In this document: piece after piece, positions 44,374 through 58,300 of the stretch
Position numbering within the stretch: position 1 is the stretch's first letter
Layout of the letters: each line of letters starts with the position of its first letter
DNA from: Carya illinoinensis
Lineage: Eukaryota; Streptophyta; Magnoliopsida; Fagales; Juglandaceae
Assembly: GCF_018687715.1 (NCBI RefSeq)
Contig: NC_056766.1
Span: forward strand, 39,775,433-39,839,432
Length of the DNA: 64,000 nt
Direction: 5' to 3'
Translations under genes and position numbers: made by a program
The notes under the pieces: model-generated
Database searches by the model: none
Told to the model about the DNA's origin: nothing
What the model saw: only the letters and a program-made list of their open reading frames with translations

Positions 44374-46375
44374 CTATTAAAATAATTATTTCTTATCAAA
44401 ATCATGAATATATTCTCATTACAAATAGTCATTATCGTCGCAATAATTCATTATAAATACTTTTTTTTATAGGACGTGCGTACATACATATCAAAAGCTA
44501 GCTTTGATCATCATGTAGTAGATATAAGCTACAACCTCTTATCAGAACATAGATGGATCGATGTACATTTACATGCTGATTATAGTGCTGCATCAAAACG
44601 TTTGATGGTATTGTTTTTAGAGGAATTTTAGGTACAAGTCATAAATGTAAAAGCCTTGTATTAGCTTTTTATAAAAATGTACGCCCAATCAAGAAAAAAA
44701 AAAAAATGAGTTTTTCACACTTTTTTCTCATGAGATCTCCCTTTTTATAAAAGACTTGTGCTAGATTTGTGTATTTGAGATTTAAACATATTAATTCTCT
44801 TTTATTTATTGATCATTTGTAGGCATTATAGACGTACAAAAGGCTGTATTTTGGTTAAAAATGGCGGGCAGGGAGGGAAAAAGCGAGAGCTGGCAAAAGA
44901 AAGTGCATATATGGTTGTCGTAAAGTTTAGGGTACGCAAAGGTCATGTTTAGACTACTTTGATGAAGTGGGTTAGTAAAAATGGCAAATTTGATTGGTGA
45001 AGATGAGTGCATAAATAATGACAAACCGCATCCAAAGAGAAACCTTATAATAGTTCACAGCATTGCGCTATAAAGTAAATAGTCAATGGCCATCAATAAT
45101 TGTTTATTTTTGTTTGTTTCTGTGGCCAAGAGACACTTTTCTTATAATTTTGTGTTTTGGATGAGTACTTAATTCTCTCTCTAGTTTTCCTTTGAGCAAA
45201 GATGGCCAAAAGGGACGACTTTTCGAGAATGTATTATAAGAAAAACGTTTATTTGCGATCAGTTATTCATTGTAAAAATTAAAATTTTTTTTTATCAAAA
45301 TGAGTCTATCTTCTTCTTCTTCGTAAATAATTATTATTATTTTTTTGTTGTTGTGAGGCATGCAGCCATGTGCAAGGAATGAAATGGAAAATACCCTTTG
45401 GAGGGAATAATTTATGATGCACTTGTTTCTCTTTAAAACGACAAGTTATAGTACTCATTTTCAGAAACCCTAATATTTAAGATGATGATGATCAGTAAGT
45501 ACACTTTGTTGTTTGTGTTTCATTTTTCTCTTTTCCGGCCCTTATAATTGGCTGTATCTGCCGTTCGTGCATTCGGCCAGTCATTTTTAACTAAAGAGGC
45601 TAGCTAGCCAACAGTTGAAGAAAATAATCAGAACATGCATGCAACTTGCAGAGAGTACTATAAATAATACACACTCTGATGTCTAATAATTTGACTAAAG
45701 AGACATTAATAATCATGGGTCTCTTTCTGGCACCCATTATAACATTCACTTCTAGATGCATGACATCTTCTTCAAACCTTCTTAATTGAAATTACTTAGT
45801 TTTTTTCAAACGGCGGATCAGCAGTACTTTGTTTGGGCCAACAGCAAACTAATATCCTCACCAACCAAAGACGACCTAAGGTGTTTTCCTTTTCAAAAAT
45901 GTTACTAATTGTCATCATCTTCACTTCACGTGTCCATCTCTCTTTCAATAATTTAAACCTTAGAGCTTTTTGTCGAACTAATCTAGAAAATTTCAATTTT
46001 CCATTTAAGTGATTGAGATATGAAACCGCATGTATTTTACTCTTTTCATTTTTTCCTTCAATCCAGTCAAAATATTGTTTTCTTACAACAATGTCAACAC
46101 TTCCCATCTACTTTGGACGACATCAATTTCCCCATTAATTACATTATAACTACATAATGCTTTCGAGTTGAACCCCCAGCTAAGGCCCTACCTGACCTCA
46201 ATTAGTATATATGAGCAAAATAAATGCTTTACGTACTTCCCAAATAATTAATACCTCGGCCTACTCCATGCACAAAGGTCGGCCATGACACGATTCATGG
46301 CCTAGAGTGCATTTTTAACAACTTCAACTATTCTATATGATAGATCAGGGTGGAGCTTTCTACATGGAACCCAAC
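44374..46375. other. Intergenic, no gene supported
   Basis: AT-rich host DNA. A 103-codon minus-strand frame at 45796-46107 (MGSVDIVVRKQYFDWIEGKN at its start) has no recognisable motif or supporting context, so I do not call it a gene. Confidence 0.45.
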
Positions 46376-46706
46376 TCTGTTTGGAATTTAGACAGAACAG
46401 TTCAATTTAATTTTAAATTAAATTTAATATTTTAATAAATAATTCTCAAATCACTAAACTCATCTTAACTAAAAATCATATCTTTATACGTGAGATCCAT
46501 AATTTCTTTTAACTTAATACTTCTTTACATACAGGACCTATAACTTTTTTCAACTTTTCAAAAATATGTTTAAACTCATCTTAATATCCAAACACATTTA
46601 AACTCATCTTATATAGATACTATAAAACTTACTCAACCATTTCAATTCACTATTAGTCATAAAAAACTTAACTCATCTCAACTCAACTCAATATTCAAAC
46701 GAGACT
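46376..46706. mobile_element. MITE related to the 32903 element
   Basis: It starts TCTGTTTGGAATTT and ends ATATTCAAACGAGA, imperfect inverted termini. It shares internal blocks with the copy at 32903-33222, for example AAATCACTAAACTCAT/AAATCACTAAACCCAT, and the ACTCATCTCAACTCAACTCA end. More diverged and AT-richer than that copy; no coding capacity. Confidence 0.55.
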
Positions 46707-49456
46707 AAATTAATGTTGTATCCAATTCAATGAAATTATCCTGGGAAATTATACTACAATAAATATATGTATCTTAAAAATACCAAATCCTCAATTTTTG
46801 TTTTTATTCAGGTTTGAAAGAGTATAATCATTTTCTATTAAAATGAGTTTATTCTTATTACAAAAAATCATCTTCGTCGTAAACAATACTTCACAAATAA
46901 TCATTTTTTTTTTAGTTATCATTTTGACTCTTGCCAACAAATGTGCAATTTATCAGCTAATGAGTGGTCGATGTAGAAAAATATACCCTCGAACATTACC
47001 TGTCTCTTCCACGCAAGCTCATACATATATATATATATATATATACACTTTGCCACGATTCAAATAGTACTTCATGTGGCTCTTTTCTCTTTAGCAGCTT
47101 CTTGCCCAATGGCTCTATTTCTTAAAACAAATAATTCAATTCCGATCCTATCCCAAAAAAAAAAAAAACCTAAATAATTCCCTCTGCGCTTTCTTATCTA
47201 TATATAATGCCAACTGAAGGAGGAACTCCATCTACTTTTTTACTAATATTTCTATTTCTAAACCCCTTTTTTTATTGGTACTGGATGTCTGGAAACAACG
47301 TCCTGACTAATTTTAGAGATATACAAACTCTCAATTATAAGGAGTTTTTCGAAAGTACGTGACAGGTAATTCAAAAGATAATTCCTTAGTTTGATAGTCT
47401 CTAACATTGTTTGCATCCAAATGGATTTGAATCTTAGACCTTAAGGGCGTATACCCCCAAACCAAAGGTCTTTACCACTTGAGCCAACCCCTAAAGAATA
47501 AAGATCCTTTCTAAACCTTTTGATTGAGAGTGCAAATTACTTACTCTCACCCTTCAAATTTGGGATTAATAGGCCAGCCATTATTGTGTTATCTTTTTCT
47601 TGTAATGGTGCTTTCTTTCTCCTAAACATGTTTTAATTTTCTAGGCATGACAAAATATATATATTTATATTAATTTCATCATGTGATGGTCTCAGTAAAA
47701 AAATAAAAATAAAAAATAAAAAAAGAAAGAAAGAAAACATACAAACAGAAAAATGGAAAAATTTTGTTCCATGCACCCTTTTTGCCTTCTTCCTTTTTTT
47801 TTTTTTTTTTTATTTAACTCAATATATACTTGATAAAAACAAATAAAGTGTACTTTTTGTTCTTTTTCTTCCACTAATATGAGAGGTTGGCCTGGACCCA
47901 TGCATCCACCAATTGGTAATTTTTTAATAAATTGAAAATTTATGATGCATGGAGCTAGCATGTATATATATATATGGTTCGCATAAAAATATTTGATTAT
48001 ACAGATGAGATGAGATGAAATAAAAGTTAAAAATTGAATAAAATATTGTTAGAATATAATTTTTTAATATTATTTTTATTTTAAAATTTGAAAAAGTCGA
48101 ATTATTTGTTATTTTGAGATTTGTTGTATTTTTTTAACATACCAACTTGATGGTAATAGAATTTTTAAAAACTTATTTAGTATTGTTCGTGTCTAGAATG
48201 ATTATCATGATGATCAATTGGAGTATTAAAGAATTTAAGATTTTTATTTAAATATTATTAGTTGATCAGTACTGTTAATGACATCTACAAAGTAATTCCT
48301 ATATATTTATGATTGTGTATTTCATAATTTTGAGATTAATTAATATGGTATAATTAATTGGATATCAAAATTACAAATAATATTTATAAATAAATAACAT
48401 TTACAGTCAAAGAATGCGCAAGTGTTACGCATTCCTTTAAAAAAAATGAGTAAATATGAGACTTACATAAAAAAATTAATTTTTTAACAATAGACATTCT
48501 GAACTCTTTTTTAAAAAGAGTATTGCGCGTCACTTGTACAATCTGTGATTCTATCTAGCATTAATTACGCATAATTACATATAAGCTGTCCACATGATAT
48601 AAACAAAACTAACAACAAAAATGCCTCAAAATATCAACTTTTTTCTCAAAATATCAGTACTATATATTGATATAGCTTTCGCTATTATTTTCTATCTTTT
48701 GCATCTTCTGTAGATGATCCAAAACCATGCTATTGTTTGATTCGTTGTACCAATGGTCATTTTTCTCGACCGGTAGCCTGCTGGCGGCCTGTATAATTAA
48801 ATTCCCTTCTAAACAATCTATGTGTAAAATCCAAATATAATTGGTGACAGCTAGCACTTGAACCTTATTATTATTTGTCCTGATCTCTCTTGAAGAGAAA
48901 GAAGATGGAAAAAACAAGACAGATATATGTAAGATGAGATCATCGAATATAAGTACATGAACCTGATATATATATATTATCATGTTCCTGGCTAGCTAGT
49001 TTGGTTTTGTATCTCCGTTAATGTAATTTCATGATCATGAGGTGAAGATGGAAGTTTCCTCTTTCCTTTTCCTCAATATTAATGAAATATGATCCTTCTA
49101 TATATATATATATATATATATATCACTATCAGAGAGGTAGATTTTTATAATTAAACTTTAGTGACCAAAAGGACTATTTCTTACGAAAATCATGAAAAAT
49201 AATCATTTTGATCATTAAATTTTAGTTACAAAAGCCTGCTTTTCTTATAGTATATCCCATTTTTGCTTCTTATAATATACAATCATATCATGATATCTAC
49301 ATTATTTGAGATTAATGTTTCTAATATTTAAAATCCTAGATCATGACATTTTTAGTCACTACAAAAAAAAGGAGTATTTGCAATGTGAATGAACTCAATT
49401 TGATATAAAATAATCAGTACGTAATCAATAACTATGACACAAATATAAGCTGTATT
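46707..49456. other. Gene-poor AT-rich stretch
   Basis: Apart from the SINE fragment, it holds TA runs (47026-47045, 49098-49124), A- and T-runs, and MITE-like debris (48000-48170 resembles the reverse of the GAGTTGAG-type MITE; 48410-48545 has GCGCAAGTG... and ...GCGCGTCACTTG arms). No gene supported; the 107-codon minus frame at 48660-48983 has no known motif. Confidence 0.45.
47400..47493 (-). mobile_element. tRNA-derived SINE fragment
   Basis: The minus strand starts AGGGGTTGGCTCAAGTGGTA (A box) and later reads GGTCTAAGATTCAAATCC (B box, 47423-47440), about 30 bases apart. It shares the GGGTTGGC(T/C)CAAGTGGT and GCAAACAAT blocks with the SINE at 7436. The better-preserved B box shows the tRNA origin clearly. 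The 3' end was not delimited. Confidence 0.65.
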
Positions 49457-49836
49457 GGGTAATGATAAACCCACACCTCATTTACTATTGCTTTATTACT
49501 CTTTTTCTTTTTTTCTTTTGCCAATTGAATCTAGATTAAACATCACAAGATATGATCTTATTGTATAATTTAAAAGAAAATAAATTCAATCAATTAACGT
49601 AATTATGTAATTTAATTAAAAATAAATTTAATTTTATAAAAATTGACTCAAAGAATAAAAGAATGTCAATTTTATAAAATATGATTACATTAATTGATTG
49701 AATTTATTTTCTTATAAATTATGTAAGAAAGTCATATTGTGAAATTTTAAATCAGGATTCAAAGAGTAAAAGGAAAAAAAAAAATAACTGGTTAGTAAAA
49801 CAGTATAGTAAATGAAGTATAAGAGTATCATTGTCC
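49457..49836. mobile_element. Long-palindrome MITE (380 bp)
   Basis: The left arm starts GGGTAATGATA and the right arm ends TATCATTGTCC. The arms pair along almost their whole length, with the best block AAGAAAATAAATTCAATCAA near 49575 matched by its complement near 49700. Arms of about 150-180 bp leave only a short loop, so an RNA copy would fold into a long hairpin. No coding capacity. No target duplication could be read with confidence. Confidence 0.65.
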
Positions 49837-52620
49837 ATAACTATTTTTCTTAGTTATAGTTTAGCTTTAATCATAACTAAAAGACATTTAAGGCCTCCTA
49901 GAATATTACAAGAAAAACTAGTTACTAGACAGTCCAACTAATATTAATTAATTACATGTTCAACAATTTAATGAAACGAATTCGTGAGTTCACCATCGAT
50001 CATTGAAGTATTAATTATGCATGCATTAAAAAAAATTAAAAAGGAATAATTAATTAAAACTAGGCATAATACTTGACTGAATGAGAGTTCTTAGGAAAAT
50101 ACTCTATTAATAAAGGAATTACATAAAAGTAATATCACAAACTGATGTGGGTTAAAGAAGTTTGTCATATTATAAAGTTATTTTTATTGTAAAGCAAATC
50201 TAACGTATCAGATGAAGTCACATCAGTTTATGAGATTATTTTTGTGTAATTTATTTGTGAATGTAGCAATACTCGAGTTCTTAACTTCACTTCGAGTCTT
50301 GATTTGTAATTTTTCGTAGAATATCTTGAAATAAGTTTTGGTATTAATTTTTTATTAACATATAGATTATAAAGAGAATTATTACAAGCATAATATTATA
50401 TAATATAAACTCATAAATTGATGTAGTTTTATAAAATTCGTTAATTTTATTTTATAATAAAAATAATTTTATAATATAACATACTATTTTAAACTACATT
50501 AAATTATAAATTTATTTTTATATAATCTTAGTATTTTCCAAATACAAAACGTGAGGCTAAAAATATTTATATTCTCTCTGAAAACTTATAAATATTCTAC
50601 GTAGTTACTAATTACGTGAAGGTCGAGAGGAAATTAAAGTATTTCGAATGATCCTTTCCCACCCAACCAGGATAAGTTTTGGATGATGTTATGCTGCACG
50701 CTGAAGTGACTACTGAGGGGTACATGTTACGTAAGAATAAGTCTTTGTTTAGATTTAAAAATTATCTTAATTTATTTTATTATTATAATTTTTTTAAAAA
50801 TTTTAAATAAAATATAATGAATAATTTAATTTTTTTAAATTTTAAAATAAAAATAATATTTTATTTAATTTTCAACTTATCTATTTTAATTCACTATTTA
50901 AATTTTTCTTTATATCCTATTTAAATATTAAACTGAATTAAAATAAATCAAATTTTTTTATAAATAATAATAAATTAAGATAGTAGAATGAGTTTCGTGA
51001 AATTTATTTAAGATCAATTTAAATGTGTTTAAATATTATGATAAATTTAGATATATTTATAAAAAATTAAAAAAATTTTAAATTCTAAATATAAAAAAAT
51101 ATTGAATTAAAAAAAATTATAAATGTCAATAAATTTAACAATTAAAAAATTAGATGATTGGATATTACAATTCACTTCAGCTCAAATTCTAAACGAGTCT
51201 CTAGTGTTTGATCATGAGCCTTCCACGTCGACACATAATATCTATAAAAGTAAATTACATACTTATGTACGGCTAATTATTTCGAAAATTCTGAGCAAAT
51301 GTGTTCGGCATTTTCGAGCAAAATTCCCGAACCTAATGAAAGGGACATATCTTTTCGTTCTGCTTTTCATTGCAGACACTTTTTTAAGGATTATGCCCAA
51401 GAACAATGGCCCACCTGTCTGTAAAACAAGCAAAAGAGTCGTGGAAATATGGCCATGTTCACACGGTCGGTCTTGGGATTTCAAACCTTTTTTTATAAAA
51501 GATAAATTAAAAATGATTAAAAGCACTTAAATCTCCAATCCATTTACCGATCATTATCTCTACCACGTTCTTTCTTTTTCAATCCAACGAAGACAGATTT
51601 CTGCTCCACTCGGGTGGACCCTCACGTCTTCACAAAAATATTTTATTTACAAAATTAAATTTTCAAAATTATAATTTAAAAAATTAATGTGATAAGATAC
51701 AATACAATAAAAAAAAGAATATATTTGAGAAGTGATAGTGTAACAAATAAATTTTATAAAACAATATTTATAAATAAATATAATTTTATATAATATATTA
51801 TATATATTTTTTATAATAAAAATAATTTTTTAATTTGACATACCATGTCAAGCATGTAGATTTATTTTTGTAAAATTTTTTTATAACTAAAAGAATTCTT
51901 TTCATATTTATATATTTTAAAATTTCAATGTCGATAACATTAAATATTTATAATTTTATAATATATATAACATATTATTCTCTCTTTGATTTTTTTTTTT
52001 AAAAAACTCATCAAATATCACTTTGTCTATGTTTCAACAAAGAGTTTTACTACATATAAATAAAATTACATATTAATCTGCATACCAATACTAATTTCTT
52101 CATATTTAAAATTTAAATTAATATTATTTTTAATAAAATCTACTTTTTGACCAATCACAATAGATTGATTCACATATTAGTATATAATTGTACTTACAAT
52201 TAGATTTTTCCTTCAACAAATAGACGGTTCGAATTGAAAAATACTCTCAATTCAATATATCTAATTATTATAATTTTTTTAAAATTCTCATATAAAATAT
52301 AATAAATAATTTATCTTTTTTAAATTTTAAAATAATAATATTAAAAAATAATATTCTAATAATATATTATTTAACTTTTATTTAAAATCATCTTATCTCA
52401 TTTTATTATTTAAATAACTTACTGCATATAAGTGTGTTGATATACTAGTTGTAGTTAAATTCATTACAATTTTTAAAAAAAATAAAATATTACATATTTT
52501 TAATTATGAAAAACTTCCATATCAATAAATTATAATATGGTGGATGCATAAAAAAAAATAAAATTTATAAATAATTTTTTATCTTGAAAAAGTAGCAACT
52601 TTTCTGAATTCCGCCGCCAG
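49837..52620. other. AT-rich interval with palindromic MITE debris
   Basis: At 50130-50250 inverted blocks ACAAACTGATGTG and CACATCAGTTTATG flank an AT-rich core; related blocks occur at 50400-50520, 51735-51880 and 53375-53500. 50745-51120 and 52240-52420 resemble diverged GTTTAGAT.../GAGTT-type MITEs. The 135-codon plus frame at 51123-51530 starts inside such sequence and lacks any known motif. Confidence 0.45.
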
Positions 52621-52713
52621 TAAGGTTCATTGCATCGAAATCCACTTTAAAAGGCTAGAATGTGTGCTAATGCACCGGGGAAGGCGATGATTGATTTTGG
52701 AAGTGCTCATTAT

Positions 52714-52829
52714 CCACGTGGTTGTTGTCCGATTCGCGAAGCACACTTTCTGTCCAGAAGTCAACCTCGGCGGCTGCACGATGTCTTTCATATTCTTCCT
52801 TCGCCGACTCTCCATCTTAGCTTATATAA
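52714..52829 (+). promoter_or_regulatory. Orphan promoter-like segment (G-box and TATA)
   Basis: A perfect G-box CCACGTGG (52714-52721) lies 100 bases upstream of TATATAA (52823-52829) in a locally GC-richer island (52610-52830). No convincing gene follows; the sequence downstream is an A run and AT-rich DNA. It might be the remnant of a gene promoter cut off by later insertions. Confidence 0.35.
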
Positions 52830-52839
52830 CATTTATTCG

Positions 52840-55345
52840 AGGGAACAAAAAAAAAAAAAAAAAATCATTTCGATCCTTTCAATTCAAGACATTATAATTA
52901 TTTTATCAAAAAATTATATTGATTTTCTAAAATTTAGAGATTTAGAGAGCATAAAAAATCGGATAAAAATGCACTTAGTCAAGAGTATGTTGGCATGTAA
53001 TCTGATTTTTTAAAATATATTTATAATTTTTAAAATAAAATTAAAAAACCCAAAAAACTCCGTTAAATTTATGATATATTTTTTATAATTTTTAAAATAA
53101 AATAAAAAAATCCAAAAAACTACGTTAAATTTATGATATAATTTTAAAGAGCAATGTTACGTACAGTCTCCATTTGAGAACTGTAATGTAGATATAGGTA
53201 ATTTTATTTTTAAAAATTTTTTAAATTATTAAAATATCCCTCTTAAAATGATTTTTTTTTCTTTTAATAAATAGCCTCATACAATCTCTAAGTAGGAACT
53301 GTAAATAGAATTTTTTAATTTCAAAATCTATCTCCTAATTAAGAAAAGATAAATAATTTATAAAGAATTTTTGTAATAATGAACTCATAAACTTACGTCA
53401 ATGATTTGACGTAATTCATCAGATTATAAAAAAAGATTATTTACTGTAAAATATATCAAATATATAATATCAAATCACATTAATTTATTTTTTTTTATTT
53501 TTTTATTTTTGGGTAAATGATCTCTCTAGAAAATTATGACTTTTTCACTCATGGACTAATATCATCTATTTCGTTTTTAAGTTTTTCACTTCTGAGTGGA
53601 CTAAAGGTATGTGTATCATTGCTACTTTCCCAAAAGTCTACCATTGTATACATTTTGAATTATTATTTTCTTTTTCTCACTTAAAAAACTCATCTTAATG
53701 GGTTTTCTGTGTATATTTTTACGTCAATTAGCCCACTGATTCAGGTCATTGACTAATCATTTGTGAATCTTAGCATATATGCACCCAATTAATATATGTT
53801 CTTTGATTTCAATTTTTCTGTGGAATCACAGAATTGTATACAGCTCAAGTCCAAAATAGTGAAAAATATTTAAATAATTAAAAAAAAAAAAAAACAGTAT
53901 TGAGTTTATCCCTTACATTCATTATTGTGACCTTTGATTTTTCATTACATAATAATTGAATTAGGCTTGTCCACACTCAAATAATGAACTCGATCATTTT
54001 TGGGGACAAAAAATCTCTATCTTTTGATTTGTTTTCTTTTTGTTTTTCGTTTCTTTAAGAAATGTTGCAAGCCGTTTCTTGCACGTTTCTGTTCAAAGTC
54101 AATGGCTTATCTTTAGGTGGCTGGTGTCTTTGTTTTCTTTATTTTTTAAAAGTAATGTTATATATAGTCATATAATATATAAATACCACGCAATCGTTTT
54201 AAAAAAAAAATAAGATCTATGATTAAAAAGTTAATTTTTTTCATATGAATTTTGTATTAATTTATTTTTTTTAAAAAGACTATACGACACTTACACAACT
54301 ACAATCATAAATCTTATTTCTATTTTTTTAATATCTACTCGTTTTGGGTGACATCTATGATGGGCCACATCTTTCATAACTCGTGAAATGGAACTTTTGT
54401 GGTAACCACTCCTTTAAAAACAAGGTGCTTCAAAGGAAAAAGGCTCTTTGTTTTTGGTTCACAATTCATAATTTCCTACTTAAAAATTATAATATTTCGA
54501 ATAAAGTATAACATAAATTTATGTGTAGAAGAAAATAAAAAATAAATAATTTTATAATCTTACGTATTATTTTATATAAATATTTAATCATAGAGATATT
54601 TTATAAAAATCAACTCACAAAATAGCGTAGATTGATGTTAAATGTTAGATTTAAAAATTATTTTTATTATAAAATAAGTCTAACGTATTAAATAAAATTA
54701 AATCAATTTATAGATTTAATTTTTTATAATTTTTTTAATTATATTACTTTTTACCTTGTATTAAATTATATTAATTTATAAATTTATTTTATAAGATGTA
54801 CGAATAGATATAAGGGAGAGTCCTTTTAGAATCACCTAAACATCTCCCGAAAATGCATCCCAAACCATACATTTCATTTTTTTTATTTTTCTTTTCTTTT
54901 TTTATATATTTTTTTAATCATCATAAACATTTTGAAAAAAATAAAAAAATACAACATTATTTAAAAAATTTTCCTTAATCATTAAATAAATAAGTAAAAT
55001 CGAACACACATTCGTTAGAAATAGTATTTCCAAGGAATACCCTTCTGTAATGGTACCATTTTTCTAATTACGTAATCCTTCGAAAAATCAGGAAGTAATA
55101 ACCGTTATAACGGAAAATTGAAAACCAACGTTCTTATCTTGCAGCAGTACAAACCGTTTGGAATTCGGTGAGTTTTATGATCGATTTCACGACGAAAACG
55201 TATGCGACTTCCCACCCACCTTCCAAGCAATTAAAAATGGCAGACTCCTCTTTCTCTCTCTTTTGTAATCCTTCGATTCTACTTTAATTGACTGGTAGAA
55301 AAACGCGCTTCATAGTTTCTTTGCCAATTCCGCTCGCCGCACGAC
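52840..55345. other. Intergenic upstream of the LRR receptor kinase
   Basis: Mostly AT-rich DNA with MITE-like debris (53370-53500, 54145-54310, 54480-54790). The last 250 bases become GC-richer with CT-rich tracts (55245-55265), as expected for a 5' leader. No clear TATA box. Confidence 0.45.
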
Positions 55346-58300
55346 ATGTTGCCGGCAAATATTTCCCGGTCGTGGCCTTGTCTCTACCATTCTTTCTACC
55401 TCCTCTGTTTCCTCTCCCTTCTCTCCGGTATCCGTTCCGACGAGCTTCAGGTTCTCATAAAGCTGAAATCCGCCCTCCAAGGATCGAACTCCAGCGTCAT
55501 AAGTTCATGGGAGTCGAAGTCCAATTCCGTCTGCGGTTTCGCCGGAATCACGTGCAACTCCAACGGTTCGGTTGTGGAAATCGAGCTTTCTAAACAGAAG
55601 TTAACTGGGACTCTTCCCCTGGATTCCATTTGTCAGCTCCAATCGTTGGAAAAGCTGTCGCTGGGGTACAACCTCTTGCACGGTCCGATCACGGAGGACT
55701 TGAACAACTGTGTAAAATTGAACTACTTGGATTTGGGAAACAATCTCTTCACCGGAGCGGTTCCGGACATATCCTCTCTCAGCGAGTTAAAGCATCTTTA
55801 TGTCAATAACAGTGGCTTCTCCGGCAGTTTCCCGTGGAAATCGCTCCAAAACATGACGGGTCTAGTCCGGCTCAGCATCGGAGACAACCCATTCAATCCT
55901 AGTCCAATTCCACCCGAGGTGCTGAAGCTCACCAAACTGGATTGGCTGTATCTATCCCACTGTAATATCCAAGGAACAATCCCGGTTGGGATTGGAAATC
56001 TCAGAGAGCTAATCGAGTTGGAATTTTCGGACAATAACATGACCGGAGAAATTCCCGAAGAGATTGGGAACCTCGTGAATCTCTGGCAGCTGGATATCTA
56101 CAACAACTCGTTTACAGGGAAACTTCCTGACAGTCTGAGAAACCTCACGAAGCTTGAGATGTTTGACGCTTCTAGAAATCGTCTCGAAGGCGATTTGTCG
56201 GTATTGAGGTTCTTGACCAACCTGGTGAGTCTGCAACTATTCGAGAACAACCTTTCTGGAGAAGTTCCGGACGAATTGGGCGAGTTCAAGAAGCTCGTGA
56301 ATCTCTCTCTGTACACTAACAGGTTTACGGGTCCTTTGCCGCAGAAGCTTGGGTCTTGGGCGAACTTCATTTTCATAGACGTGACTGACAACTTACTAAC
56401 AGGTCCAATCCCGCCCGATATGTGCAAGCAGGGTACGATGATAAAGCTTCTCTTAGGCAACAACAATTTTACCGGCGAAATTCCGGCCACCTATGCAAAT
56501 TGTTCGAGTCTAACTCGTTTCAGGGTCAACAACAACTGGCTTTCCGGCACCGTTCCCCCCGGAATCTGGGGATTACCGAACTTGAACATAATCGACATTA
56601 CGTCCAATTTTATCCGGGGCCCGATCACGTCAGATGTCAAGTACGCCAAGTCTCTTGGGCAGTTGTTCGCCGGAAACAATCTCTTATCGGGTGAATTACC
56701 TGCCGAGATCTCTGAAGCTACCTCTTTGGTGTCGATTCTGCTGAACGACAATCAGTTATCGGGAAACATTCCTTCGGGTATGGGTGACTTGAAGCTATTG
56801 AATGTCCTTCATCTCCAGAATAACAAGTTCTCTGGTTCAGTACCAGAGACATTAGGTTCTTGTAACACTCTCAGTGACATAAATATGGCTAACAATTCGC
56901 TCTCGGGTCAAATCCCACCGTCTCTGGGAAATCTACCGACACTCAACTCTTTGGATATATCAGACAACCAACTTTCGGGAGAAATTCCGGCAAGTTTTTC
57001 GTCTCTCCGGTTAAGCTTTCTCGATTTATCCCACAACAGGTTGGCCGGTCCAATACCGCAAGCTCTGTCAATTGCAGCGTACAACGGCAGCTTTGCTGGG
57101 AACCCGGGCCTCTGCATCGTTGGCGTCACCTCCATGTTCCGGCGCTGTCCCTCTGCTTCGGGCATGTCCAGGAACGTCCGCACACTCATCATTTGCTTCG
57201 CAGTAGGTACGGCCATCCTACTTCTGTTTTTGGTGCGGTTCTACTACTCCAAGAAGGGGGAAAAGGATGATCAAGGCCGTTCATTGAAGGACGAATCCTG
57301 GGACGTGAAGTCCTTCCACGTGTTGAGCTTTACGGAGGATGAGATTCTTGATTCCATCAAACAGGAGAATCTAATAGGAAAAGGTGGCTCCGGGAACGTG
57401 TACAAAGTGCAACTCTCCAACGGCAGAGAACTTGCAGTCAAGCACATATGGAACTCGGATTCAAGTGGTAATGGCCGGAGAAAGAGCCGGAGCAGCACCA
57501 CCCCGATGCTCGCTAAACGCGGGGGGAGGTCGAAGGAATTCGACAGCGAGGTGCAGACCTTGAGCTCAATAAGGCATGTGAATGTGGTGAAGCTGTATTG
57601 TAGTATTACAAGCGAGGATTCGAGCTTGTTGGTGTACGAGTATTTACCAAATGGGAGCCTTTGGGATCGGCTGCACACAGGCCAGAAGATGCAGCTTGAT
57701 TGGGAGACAAGGTACGAGATTGCTATCGGTGCAGCCAAAGGGTTGGAGTATCTGCATCATGGGTGTGAGAAGCCAGTGCTTCACAGGGATGTGAAGTCTA
57801 GTAATATATTGCTGGATGAGTTTTTGAAGCCAAGGATTGCTGATTTTGGACTTGCTAAGATTGTTAAAGCCAATGGTGGCAAGGATTCCACCCATGTCAT
57901 TGCTGGAACACATGGCTACATTGCTCCTGGTTAGTGAATCTTCATTCCTTACTCTGGTTTGGTTTTGATTAATCTTTGCTGCAGAGTTATTTATCTTTAT
58001 TGTCAAACGTGTTGCTTAAAAGTGTGTGATAAAGCTGAAGGGTAAGAGTTTTTTGTTTTAGACTTCTATAATTTGTTCATGAAATCTTCTTTATTGCGCA
58101 GAATATGGGTACACATACAAAGTAAATGAGAAGAGTGATGTGTATAGTTTTGGAGTGGTATTGATGGAACTGGTGTTGGGAAAAAGGCCAATAGAGCCGG
58201 AGTTTGGGGAGAATAAGGACATAGTGAATTGGGTTTGCGGCAATCTAAAGAACAAGGATATGATACTTAGTATGGTTGACTCTGAAATTCCAGAGGCTTC

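Noticed and set aside
45796..46107. 103-aa minus-strand frame
   Set aside because: No motif, no paralogue in the window, no splice or promoter context that I can support.
47692..47961. 89-aa minus-strand frame with a Phe-rich tail
   Set aside because: The C-terminal part is the translation of A-rich runs; no motif in the remainder.
51123..51530. 135-aa plus-strand frame
   Set aside because: Begins inside MITE-like AT-rich sequence and has no recognisable domain; a chance frame is more likely.
52660..53013. 117-aa plus-strand frame at the G-box island
   Set aside because: It runs through the TATA box and an A run encoding poly-Lys, so it is unlikely to be coding.
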